This document shows positions 16,892 through 23,972 of a stretch of 64,000 nt of DNA, piece after piece. The notes below the pieces were generated by a model that worked only from the letters and a program-made list of their open reading frames with translations, had not been told where the DNA came from and ran no database searches. The DNA is from Chitinophagaceae bacterium (GTDB lineage: Bacteria; Bacteroidota; Bacteroidia; Chitinophagales; Chitinophagaceae). The position numbers were made by a program, and so were the translations under genes. Position 1 is the stretch's first letter; every line of letters starts with the position of its first letter. Location: positions 248,001 through 312,000 of the forward strand of contig JADKKH010000002.1 in NCBI GenBank assembly GCA_016720585.1. Direction: 5' to 3'.

Positions 16892-18070
16892 TTGAACCAA
16901 CGCTTCTATTCACTCGATGTTTTCCGCGGTGCCACTGTTTGCCTGATGATACTGGTAAACAATCCGGGAAGCTGGGGCCATATTTATGCTCCGCTGGAAC
17001 ACGCCCCCTGGCATGGATTAACACCCACTGATCTTGTTTTTCCTTTTTTTCTCTTTGCCGTTGGTAATGCTATGGCTTTTGTAATGCCGAAGCTGGAAGC
17101 AGGTGGCGATGCTGTTTTCTGGAAAAAAGTATTAAAACGATCCCTGATAATTTTTGGGATCGGTCTGTTTCTTACCTGGTGGCCTTTTGTAAAATGGACA
17201 GATACCGGATTGGTATTTAAACAATGGTCCTACCTGGATGCTAAAGGGAACCTGCAAGGGGTACGCATTTTAGGGGTGCTGGCAAGAATTGCGATCTGTT
17301 ATTTTTTTGCTTCTGTGATCATCTATTATCTGAAAGCAAGAGCCGCGTTTTTTGTGGGCCTTATTTTATTACTGCTCTATTGGGCCCTTTGCTTTTTACT
17401 GGGCGATAGCGCCGATCCTTATAGTATGACCGGCTGGTTTGGAAACAAAGTAGACAAAGCGGTTCTTGGTATAGCCCATATTTATAAAGGAGAAGGAATA
17501 CCGTTTGACCCGGAAGGATTAATGAGTACCCTGTGTGCCATCGTTCAAGTGATATTCGGATACCTGGTAGGTGATTATATCCAAAAGAAGGGTAAGAGTT
17601 TTGAAATGGTCAGTGGTTTGTTTGTAGCAGGTGTGGCTATGCTGCTCACCGGGTTTTGCTGGGACATGCTTTTCCCAATTAATAAAAAAATATGGACCAG
17701 TTCGTATACGATTTATACGACCGGTCTCGCCACGATCACGATAGCCACGATGATCTACTTTATTGAATTTAAAAATGTAAAAGGCGGCCTGGCAAAGTTC
17801 TTTGATGTGTTTGGCAAAAATGCCCTGTTTGTTTTTGCCCTGAGCGCTTTCCTTCCCAAAGGATTTGCACTAATCCGTATTCCCGACCACCTGAATGATA
17901 AGGGCGTGATGGTTTATACCAATCCGTGGAACTGGTTATATCAAAAAGTACTGGTTCATATCCCCGGCGATCCGAAAATCGGTTCGCTCCTGTTTGCACT
18001 TTGTGTCATTACACTGATGTGGTCCATCTGTTACTGGATGGATAAGAAAAAGATCTATGTAAAAGTGTAG
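16892..18070 (+). CDS. Heparan-alpha-glucosaminide N-acetyltransferase-like membrane protein (DUF5009/NagX)
   Basis: This 392-residue protein with about ten membrane helices begins RFYSLDVFRGATVCLMILVNNPGSW and continues HAPWHGLTPTDLVFPFFLFAVGNA, the hallmark of the HGSNAT/YeiB-like family. Family members are thought to transfer acetyl groups from cytoplasmic acetyl-CoA to amino sugars across the membrane, but bacterial members are little studied. The frame has no ATG at its head and TTG at 16892 is the likely start. It is divergent from the polysaccharide cluster. A connection to amino-sugar salvage is possible but not shown. Confidence 0.86.
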   Translation: MNQRFYSLDVFRGATVCLMILVNNPGSWGHIYAPLEHAPWHGLTPTDLVFPFFLFAVGNAMAFVMPKLEAGGDAVFWKKVLKRSLIIFGIGLFLTWWPFVKWTDTGLVFKQWSYLDAKGNLQGVRILGVLARIAICYFFASVIIYYLKARAAFFVGLILLLLYWALCFLLGDSADPYSMTGWFGNKVDKAVLGIAHIYKGEGIPFDPEGLMSTLCAIVQVIFGYLVGDYIQKKGKSFEMVSGLFVAGVAMLLTGFCWDMLFPINKKIWTSSYTIYTTGLATITIATMIYFIEFKNVKGGLAKFFDVFGKNALFVFALSAFLPKGFALIRIPDHLNDKGVMVYTNPWNWLYQKVLVHIPGDPKIGSLLFALCVITLMWSICYWMDKKKIYVKV

Positions 18071-18259
18071 ACCCTTCCTGTAAAGTCGCATTTTGTAGAT
18101 TTTATTCCCCACTTACAACGGATTTTAAAAACTGCCTGCAAACTGCCCCAGGTTACTAACTGGTTTTCAATTTAATAACAAAAGTGAATGACTGTCTGGC
18201 ATCTGCTATTTCCATGGCATGAGAATTGAAAAGATTAGATACCAGTAAAACGGGAATTT

Positions 18260-18442
18260 ATGAAGAAGACATTCAGAAAGATTTTTCACCCCTCATTGAA
18301 AAAAAATAAAGAACCTAAAGTGCCCATAAAAAAAACCAGGTTTTCTACTTGCAAAGAAGATTTATTCTTTACTGATCAGGAAGAAAAAGAGGGTGGTTTT
18401 TGGGGTGGCCTACAGGTAGCATTTTCTTCTCCTTCAAAATAA
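18260..18442 (+). CDS. Small basic hypothetical protein
   Basis: A 60-codon frame starting MKKTFRKIFHP, rich in lysine, with the tail GGFWGGLQVAFSSPSK. I do not recognise it. It is supported by an ATG start and by a strong intrinsic terminator 44 bases after its stop. No signal peptide or membrane segment is seen. The 189 bp upstream (18071-18259) shows no gene. Confidence 0.4.
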   Translation: MKKTFRKIFHPSLKKNKEPKVPIKKTRFSTCKEDLFFTDQEEKEGGFWGGLQVAFSSPSK

Positions 18443-18485
18443 AAAAATTATTCAACTCTTTCTCATATAGCAGTTGGTTTTGGTT

Positions 18486-18514
18486 AAATCTCTGTTTCTA
18501 CAGAGATTTTTTTT
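18486..18514 (+). terminator. Intrinsic terminator
   Basis: A 9-bp stem AAATCTCTG / CAGAGATTT with a 6-base loop is followed by a run of T. It would end transcription from the small frame at 18260 or from the gene at 16892. Confidence 0.8.
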
Positions 18515-18637
18515 ATTTCTGCCTGCCAGACCACAACCCCGATTTCCCGCTTTAACATTTTTATATACCCCATACCAACTGTTTTTAAATGTATTCGGTC
18601 ATAAAGTGCGTCTTATTCATGTTCGTATACTAAAGAC

Positions 18638-19078
18638 ATGAAGCTAATTACCTTTATCAGCGCCGGTACATTAATCGTATTATCCGCTTTTGTAATGAAA
18701 AGTCCTGCCTGTCCGGCAGGCAGGGAAAATACTTCACAGAATAGCGCATTGTATAATACCAAATGGTCTTTAAAGAAGATCCATACCGAAAGTGGTGCAG
18801 CAGAAGTACTGACCCAGGCATTCATCAGGTTCAACCCCGAAAAGAAAAGTGCCGGCGGGAATGGCGGTTGTAATTCTTTTGGAAGTAGCCTATCCGTTTC
18901 AGGAAATTCGATAAGCCTTAAAGATATTTTTTCCACCAAAATGTATTGTGAAGGGGTACAGCAAACCGAAGATATTTTCTTTAAGCAGTTAGAAAGAGTG
19001 AATAGGTTTAAGATAAAGGATAAAACGTTGTTTTTATACCAGGATGAAGAGGTCTTAATTGAATTTAGATCAGAATAA
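18638..19078 (+). CDS. META domain-containing secreted protein (HslJ-like)
   Basis: This 146-residue protein has an N-terminal signal-like helix (MKLITFISAGTLIVLSAFV) and a META domain. Typical features are NTKWSLKKI, FNPEKKSAGGNGGCNSFGSSL and the later MYCEGVQQTEDIFFKQL. META proteins such as HslJ are envelope proteins linked with stress or antibiotic tolerance, but their biochemistry is unknown. Residues just after the signal (SPACPAGRE) are encoded by a palindromic repeat insertion at 18704-18724. The 3' end overlaps the convergent radical SAM gene by 9 bp. Confidence 0.85.
   Translation: MKLITFISAGTLIVLSAFVMKSPACPAGRENTSQNSALYNTKWSLKKIHTESGAAEVLTQAFIRFNPEKKSAGGNGGCNSFGSSLSVSGNSISLKDIFSTKMYCEGVQQTEDIFFKQLERVNRFKIKDKTLFLYQDEEVLIEFRSE
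18704..18724. repeat. Palindromic repeat inside the META gene
   Basis: Perfect 8-bp arms CCTGCCTG / CAGGCAGG around TCCGG. The 19-mer TGCCTGTCCGGCAGGCAGG recurs, inverted, inside the anti-sigma gene at 57384-57403. Confidence 0.85.
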
Positions 19079-20194
19079 TTTGCCTTGTTCCCCGGGACGC
19101 CTGAAAATACTGGTATCCAAACTCCATTCTTCTGCATTCATTTTATACAGCTTACCGTATTTTTTATATTGCTGGGCCACCATTTCCGCAATAGTTCCTT
19201 CGCCCCGCATACGTACACCCCAGCGGCTATCATTTACTTTACCACCATGACTTTGTTCGATCCCGTGCCAGACCTTATCGGCACGGTCCGGAAAATTTTT
19301 GTACAACCAGTCGTGAAATAAAAATTTGATAGCGCCATTTAAGCGGATAAAAGTATAAGCCGTAAAGGTTGCCCCGTTATCTGCCGCGGCTTTCATGATT
19401 CGCTGCATTTCATGTTCATTCAGCCCGGGGATCATGGGTCCCATCATAATACCCATGCGGACACCGGCGGCACTTAATTCATTGATCACTTTCAGTTTTT
19501 GTTTTGCAGTCGTGGTTCTTGGTTCCATGGTCCTGCGCAGTTCTTCATTAAAAGATGTGATGGATACCATGGCGGACACCAATCGCTTCCTGGCCATTTC
19601 CTGCAGCACATCTTTGTCTTTCAATATCCCAGAATTTTTCGTCAGAATGCCCACCGGCTGATTGAATTCATTACACACTTCGAGTAAGCCCCGTGTTAAC
19701 CGGTATTGCTGTTCTGCCGGTTGGTAACAATCGGTGTTACCACTCAGCATGATGGGTGTGCCATTCCATTTGGGGTGCATTAAAAATTTCCGGAGCAGTT
19801 GCGGTGCATTTTTCTTGACAATTATTTTTCTTTCAAAATCAAGTCCGGCGCTGTAGCCCCAGTACTCATGTACATTGCGGGCATAACAATAGATACAACC
19901 ATGTTCACAACCCGCATAGGGATTCATGCTGTAGCCCATGCCAACATCCTTACTCTCTATTTTATTGACGATGGTTTTTGATTCCTGTTCCAGGTATACC
20001 GTTGGTGAATCGGATGCGGACCTCACGGTAGCTACCGGGACATCAATGCCTTCGATGTGTTCCGTGGTTGACTCATTTTTCTGGAAACGGTTTTTGGTAT
20101 TAATCTGAGCCCCTCTGCCTGTTATGTATGGCTCTCCATATTCTGGTTTTTTTGTTGCCACTTTAAAGTGGTCCTGCTTTAATTTATTATCCAT
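19070..20194 (-). CDS. PA0069-family radical SAM protein (SplB-like)
   Basis: The chosen ATG at 20194 gives a 374-residue protein. A GTG 18 bases upstream is possible but lies in the flanking repeat. The radical SAM cluster motif is CEHGCIYCYAR (CxxxCxxC), preceded by YSMNPYAGCEHG and followed by GTPIMLSGNTDCYQP. The family is related to spore photoproduct lyase, binds a 4Fe-4S cluster and SAM, and has no established function in most bacteria. It is convergent with the META gene (9-bp overlap) and lies next to the GxxExxY cassette. Confidence 0.9.
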   Translation of the reverse strand: MDNKLKQDHFKVATKKPEYGEPYITGRGAQINTKNRFQKNESTTEHIEGIDVPVATVRSASDSPTVYLEQESKTIVNKIESKDVGMGYSMNPYAGCEHGCIYCYARNVHEYWGYSAGLDFERKIIVKKNAPQLLRKFLMHPKWNGTPIMLSGNTDCYQPAEQQYRLTRGLLEVCNEFNQPVGILTKNSGILKDKDVLQEMARKRLVSAMVSITSFNEELRRTMEPRTTTAKQKLKVINELSAAGVRMGIMMGPMIPGLNEHEMQRIMKAAADNGATFTAYTFIRLNGAIKFLFHDWLYKNFPDRADKVWHGIEQSHGGKVNDSRWGVRMRGEGTIAEMVAQQYKKYGKLYKMNAEEWSLDTSIFRRPGEQGKLF

Positions 20195-20207
20195 ATTAAA
20201 ATATTTT

Positions 20208-20243
20208 ACCACAGAGACAGGGAGACACGGTGAAACACGGAGG
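20208..20243. repeat. Left inverted repeat of the GxxExxY cassette
   Basis: Begins ACCACAGAGACA and continues with CACGG/CACGGAGG units. The first 12 bases are the exact reverse complement of 20704-20715, and the next 20 or so match more loosely. Confidence 0.75.
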
Positions 20244-20287
20244 CAGGAACAGGATTTACCTTTGAAATAGTGCTTTTAAGATAAAGA

Positions 20288-20701
20288 TCAAAGTATCATT
20301 CTTTTTATTCCATCTTTCATAAGCGGTACATGAAAATTTAAAATATAGCCAAGTCTTTTTTGTGTCAATTTTAAATAACTCAACAACTGAGCCTCCCACA
20401 CAGGATGATATATTTCCTGTGCCTTTAATTCAATTATTATTAAATCATCCACAAGAATATCAATCCGCAATCCTTCGTCAATAATAAGATTATCGTATAC
20501 CAGTTCAATGCACTTTTGTTTAACAAAAGGGATATTTCTTTTTGCCAGTTCATAACAAAAACACCTTTCATAAATACTTTCCAGCAAACCAGGTCCAAGA
20601 TATTTATGTACAGTAATTGCTATATCTATTATTTGAAAGGTCAGCCATTTCTCCCTTTCGGTTAGCGGCTTATTAACTTTCTCTGTGCTACTTTGTGTCA
20701 T
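20288..20701 (-). CDS. GxxExxY family protein
   Basis: This 137-residue protein carries the motif that names the family, LGPGLLESIYERCFCYEL (about 36-53), then VYDNLIIDEGLRIDILVDDLIIIELKAQE, which resembles the acidic and E-x-K residues of PD-(D/E)XK nucleases. The family is widespread and uncharacterised. Nuclease activity is inference. The gene is bracketed by inverted repeats (20208-20243 and 20681-20715). The right repeat overlaps its first codons (MTQSSTEK), so the gene and repeats form one roughly 508-bp unit. Confidence 0.88.
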   Translation of the reverse strand: MTQSSTEKVNKPLTEREKWLTFQIIDIAITVHKYLGPGLLESIYERCFCYELAKRNIPFVKQKCIELVYDNLIIDEGLRIDILVDDLIIIELKAQEIYHPVWEAQLLSYLKLTQKRLGYILNFHVPLMKDGIKRMIL

Positions 20702-20715
20702 TGTGTCTCTGTGGT
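20681..20715. repeat. Right inverted repeat of the GxxExxY cassette
   Basis: Ends TGTCTCTGTGGT, the reverse complement of the left end. Contains GTGTC and CTCTGTG units at about 10-base spacing and overlaps the start codon region of the GxxExxY gene. Confidence 0.75.
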
Positions 20716-20723
20716 TTTATCAC

Positions 20724-21338
20724 TTATCCGAATAATTCTCCCTGCTTCGTAGTAACCGGCAAGTTTTGAAAATCAAATTTCTTCACCCTGTGATACTTCA
20801 TTTCCCCGGCAGATCGCTTTAATAAAGTCATGTTGTCTGCAATAAACCGACCGGTAAAATGTTTGTTACTGTATTCCAGCCATCCTTTTTCATATTGCCA
20901 GGGTTTTAGTTTCCCGGCAATCGTCAGATGCGGTTCCATAATGAAATGGGGTTTGTTATCCTCATTAAGTTTCATCAACCGTTGCCCGCCGGAACGGATC
21001 TCTTTGACCAGGTTTTGAATTGGTAATCTGCTGGTTATATTTATATAGATGGTATGTGCGGGAAAACTACCGAAGTCTTTCAACTCCACTTTAAATGGTG
21101 TATACCCCATCGCTATTGTCCGCAACCGGTTCACAATCCGTTCTTCCATTATTTCATATTGTGTAAAATTGACGAGTACGGTTTGTGGTCCTCCCCATCT
21201 TGCCTGGTCAGATTTGTACTTCGTTGAAAAATCTTCTTTTACTTTTTTTACCCGGTTCCACAAGTCTTCCGGCGGACTCAGTACCAGCAAATACTCATAC
21301 ACCCGGTAGCCGGGAATCGTGTTAATGATCGTCTGCAT
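20724..21338 (-). CDS. 2'-5' RNA ligase / cyclic phosphodiesterase superfamily protein (LigT-like)
   Basis: This 204-residue protein has the two HxT-type motifs of the 2H phosphoesterase superfamily: AHTIYINI (about 94-101) and PHLTIAGKL (about 137-145). Members act on 2',3'-cyclic phosphates or 2'-5' linkages in RNA, but the substrate of bacterial members is generally unknown. It is divergent from umuD, sharing a 114-bp AT-rich intergenic region that contains a 15-bp palindrome. A role in RNA repair is inference only. Confidence 0.85.
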   Translation of the reverse strand: MQTIINTIPGYRVYEYLLVLSPPEDLWNRVKKVKEDFSTKYKSDQARWGGPQTVLVNFTQYEIMEERIVNRLRTIAMGYTPFKVELKDFGSFPAHTIYINITSRLPIQNLVKEIRSGGQRLMKLNEDNKPHFIMEPHLTIAGKLKPWQYEKGWLEYSNKHFTGRFIADNMTLLKRSAGEMKYHRVKKFDFQNLPVTTKQGELFG

Positions 21339-21393
21339 AACCCATTCATTTAAAGTTGACTAAAATGCTTACCAATTTTATTAGCATAAATTT

Positions 21394-21408
21394 ACTAAAT
21401 TATTTAGT
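21394..21408. promoter_or_regulatory. Palindromic candidate operator ACTAAATTATTTAGT
   Basis: A perfect 7-1-7 palindrome about 45 bases upstream of the umuD start, in the divergent region between the LigT-like gene and umuD. A looser inverted pair ATGCT/AGCAT lies at 21365-21386. It could bind a regulator of the DNA-damage genes. No other copy was noticed in the window. Confidence 0.4.
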
Positions 21409-21452
21409 TATATCCATTTTTTTTATGACCTTTATTTTCTGAAACAAAAAAT

Positions 21453-21884
21453 ATGGAAGGGGAAGAATTTTATGGGGCGGCCTATAAAGGCTCAAAACAA
21501 TTCACCCAGCAGCAGGTGAAGACGGCCAATGCAACCGGCTTTGGGGCTGCGGCGGATGATTATATGGAACGGGGTATTGACCTGAACGAACAACTGGTTA
21601 AAAATAAACCGGCCACTTATTTTTTCCGTATGAAGGGAGATGCGATGCGGGAAGCCGGCATTTTTGATACCGATGTACTGATCGTTGACCGTTCGGTGAA
21701 GCTGGTCAATGGAAAAATCATTGTAGCCGTATTAAACGGGGAATTGCTGGTACGCCGGTTCCACAAAAATTTTTCATCGGCTTTTTTAATTCCCGAGAAC
21801 AATCGTTACAAGACCATTAACCTTGCCGAGTTCAGCGATTTTGTGATGTGGGGTGTGGTTACGTATGTGATTCACCAGGTATGA
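21453..21884 (+). CDS. umuD: UmuD-like protein with lost catalytic dyad
   Basis: This 143-residue S24-family protein aligns along its length with UmuD (DDYMERGIDLNEQLVKN, ATYFFRMKGDAM, GKIIVAVLNGELLVRRF). The nucleophile Ser of the GDSM motif is Ala here (A64, codon GCG), and the Lys expected 37 residues later is Arg (R101). The usual Cys-Gly cleavage site aligns with Thr28-Gly29. Self-cleavage therefore should not occur. UmuD' normally joins UmuC to form the translesion polymerase Pol V. The umuC gene lies downstream, separated by an inserted transposase-like gene. The protein may work as a constitutive accessory subunit, or be decaying. Confidence 0.9.
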   Translation: MEGEEFYGAAYKGSKQFTQQQVKTANATGFGAAADDYMERGIDLNEQLVKNKPATYFFRMKGDAMREAGIFDTDVLIVDRSVKLVNGKIIVAVLNGELLVRRFHKNFSSAFLIPENNRYKTINLAEFSDFVMWGVVTYVIHQV

Positions 21885-21936
21885 TGACGAACCCCGAGTT
21901 TTCAACTGCTGACGGAGCTATTATAAATAAAAAACT

Positions 21937-22536
21937 ATGGATATTCAACCGCTCATCGAGGGCCAATACTTTCACATCTATAACCGGGGCGTAAACAGCG
22001 AAAATCTTTTTAAAGAAGAACGGAATTATTACTACTTTCTGCAACAGTATAAAGTGTACTGCGCTGATGTCCTGGAAACGCTCGCTTACTGTTTATTAAA
22101 AAATCATTTTCACCTGCTGGTGTATGTAAAAGAACATGTGGAAGTACCCCGAAAAGATGGGCCAGGTATGTTTAAGATGAATGCATCAAAACAGTTAGGC
22201 CACTTCTTTAATTCGTATGCACAGTCAATTAATAAAGCTCATAAACGAACAGGACCCTTATTTGAATCTCCCTTTGAAAGGAAATGGGTAGATAATGAAA
22301 ACTATCTCAGGTATATGATTTATTACTGTCATCACAATGCCCGGCATCACGACTTTGTAAAAGACTTCAGGGAGTGGCCATTTTCCTCGTATGAGGCTAT
22401 CGTACGAAACGATAATACCCTGGTGGCTGCAGAAAAAATAATACAACGATTTGGGGATGTGGCGGCTTTCGAAAAAGCACATTCCCTATTTCCAGAGGAT
22501 GAGAAGTTGGATCAATATAGTATCGAATACGTATAA
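21937..22536 (+). CDS. REP-associated tyrosine transposase (RAYT, Y1_Tnp)
   Basis: This 199-residue HUH endonuclease relative of IS200/IS605 transposases has YFHIYNRGV near the start, KNHFHLLVYV with the HxH metal motif (about 65-74) and a helix with candidate catalytic Tyr in LRYMIYYCHHNARHHDF. RAYTs are domesticated transposases that process REP hairpins in single-stranded DNA. The gene separates umuD from umuC, 52 bp after the former and 68 bp before the latter. A hairpin right after its stop (22564-22588) may be its target. Confidence 0.92.
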   Translation: MDIQPLIEGQYFHIYNRGVNSENLFKEERNYYYFLQQYKVYCADVLETLAYCLLKNHFHLLVYVKEHVEVPRKDGPGMFKMNASKQLGHFFNSYAQSINKAHKRTGPLFESPFERKWVDNENYLRYMIYYCHHNARHHDFVKDFREWPFSSYEAIVRNDNTLVAAEKIIQRFGDVAAFEKAHSLFPEDEKLDQYSIEYV

Positions 22537-22563
22537 ACTTTTAGACTTCGGTTTATCTAACCG

Positions 22564-22588
22564 CCGACGGGTCGCAAGACGCCGTCGG
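22564..22588. repeat. REP-like hairpin next to the RAYT gene
   Basis: CCGACGG and CCGTCGG form a 7-bp stem, extended by GTC/GAC with one bulged G and closed by a GCAA tetraloop. It lies 28 bases after the RAYT stop and just before umuC. It is the only clear copy I see in the window. Confidence 0.6.
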
Positions 22589-22604
22589 GGTCTACCAACA
22601 AACG

Positions 22605-23888
22605 ATGAAAGCCCTAATTGACTGTAATAATTTTTATTGTTCCTGCGAAAGATTGTTCTTACCACATCTTGACAGGAAGCCCGTTGTTGTACTGAGTAAC
22701 AATGACGGATGTATCGTTTCCCGGAGTGATGAAGCAAAACGATTGGGTGTAGAAATGGCGGGGGCGTACTTTATGGCCCGGCCCCTGATCCAGAAACATC
22801 ATATAACCGTTTTTTCTTCCAATTATAATTTATATGGCGACCTGAGCTGGCGCGTAATGGAAACCCTGCGCATGATGATGGGCAAAAAAAATGTAGAAGT
22901 GTATTCCGTGGATGAATCATTCCTGGACATGCACATGTTTGCCCCGGAAGATCTACCCGCTATCGCTCTGGAAATAAGGCAAACCGTAGAACAATGGACC
23001 GGTATTAAAGTATCCGTAGGCGTTGCGCCAACAAAAGTATTGGCGAAACTGGCCAATCGTTTATCCAAAAAAGATAAATTAAAAACGGGTTGTGTAATGG
23101 TGCTGGACACCGAGGATAAAATTACAGAAGCCCTGCGGAAAACCCCCGCAGGCGATATCTGGGGAATAGGTTACCAGTATGCGCAAAAACTAAAAGAGCA
23201 GTGGTGTATCTATGATGCGCTGCAATTAAGAAATGTAAGTGAAGCCTTTGCCCGTACACACCTGGGCGGGGTAACCGGTGTACGATTGATCCGTGAACTG
23301 AAAGGTATCCCTTCCAAAGAAATGGAAGATGAGCTGGTGATTAAAAAAATGATCGCCACCACCCGGATGTTCGGTAACACTGTTAGCGACATTAATGACA
23401 TAAAAGAAGCCATAGCAACCTACACAGCAAGGGCCGCAGAGAAACTGAGGCGTCAGCACAGCGCTGCCGGAATAATCAGTGTATTTGTAGTAACCAAAGA
23501 ACAGGATCACCTGGTCACCTTTAAAAGATATGGCACTATCAGCAGTTATACCATCCTGCCGGCAGCCACTTCTTTTACTCATGAGCTGATAAAACCCGCA
23601 GTGGCATTAGTTGATAAGCTCTATGAAAAAGGGCAGCTTTATAAAAAGGCCGGCGTAGTTCTTGGTGGCATCGTACCGGATAATTCCATCCAGGGAAATT
23701 TATTTATACCGGGAAACAAAAATACGGAACGGGTATTGATGGAGATGATCGATAATGTCAATTTCAGTCAGCGGGATGATGTATTAAAATTTGCAGCATC
23801 CGGCACTACGCGTAACTGGAAAATGCAGCAGAATCATTGCAGCGACCGCTACACTACCCGGTGGGATGAATTATTTGAGATCCACTGA
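22605..23888 (+). CDS. umuC: Translesion DNA polymerase V subunit UmuC
   Basis: This 427-residue Y-family polymerase starts MKALIDCNNFYCSCERLF, with the catalytic acidic residues in ALIDCNNF and YSVDESFLD. VSVGVAPTKVLAKLAN and the helix-hairpin-helix region follow. The tail WKMQQNHCSDRYTTRWDELF matches the C-terminal DUF4113 region of UmuC. It copies damaged DNA with low fidelity, normally with UmuD' and RecA. Its partner umuD is upstream but separated by a RAYT insertion, and that partner has no protease dyad. The length is normal. Confidence 0.95.
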   Translation: MKALIDCNNFYCSCERLFLPHLDRKPVVVLSNNDGCIVSRSDEAKRLGVEMAGAYFMARPLIQKHHITVFSSNYNLYGDLSWRVMETLRMMMGKKNVEVYSVDESFLDMHMFAPEDLPAIALEIRQTVEQWTGIKVSVGVAPTKVLAKLANRLSKKDKLKTGCVMVLDTEDKITEALRKTPAGDIWGIGYQYAQKLKEQWCIYDALQLRNVSEAFARTHLGGVTGVRLIRELKGIPSKEMEDELVIKKMIATTRMFGNTVSDINDIKEAIATYTARAAEKLRRQHSAAGIISVFVVTKEQDHLVTFKRYGTISSYTILPAATSFTHELIKPAVALVDKLYEKGQLYKKAGVVLGGIVPDNSIQGNLFIPGNKNTERVLMEMIDNVNFSQRDDVLKFAASGTTRNWKMQQNHCSDRYTTRWDELFEIH

Positions 23889-23972
23889 TCCAGTAATCCT
23901 TTTTATTTTACCTAAAACGGCTATCCAACACTCCGTAGTAAATTTTGTACCTTGTTTACCATAGATTAAAAT

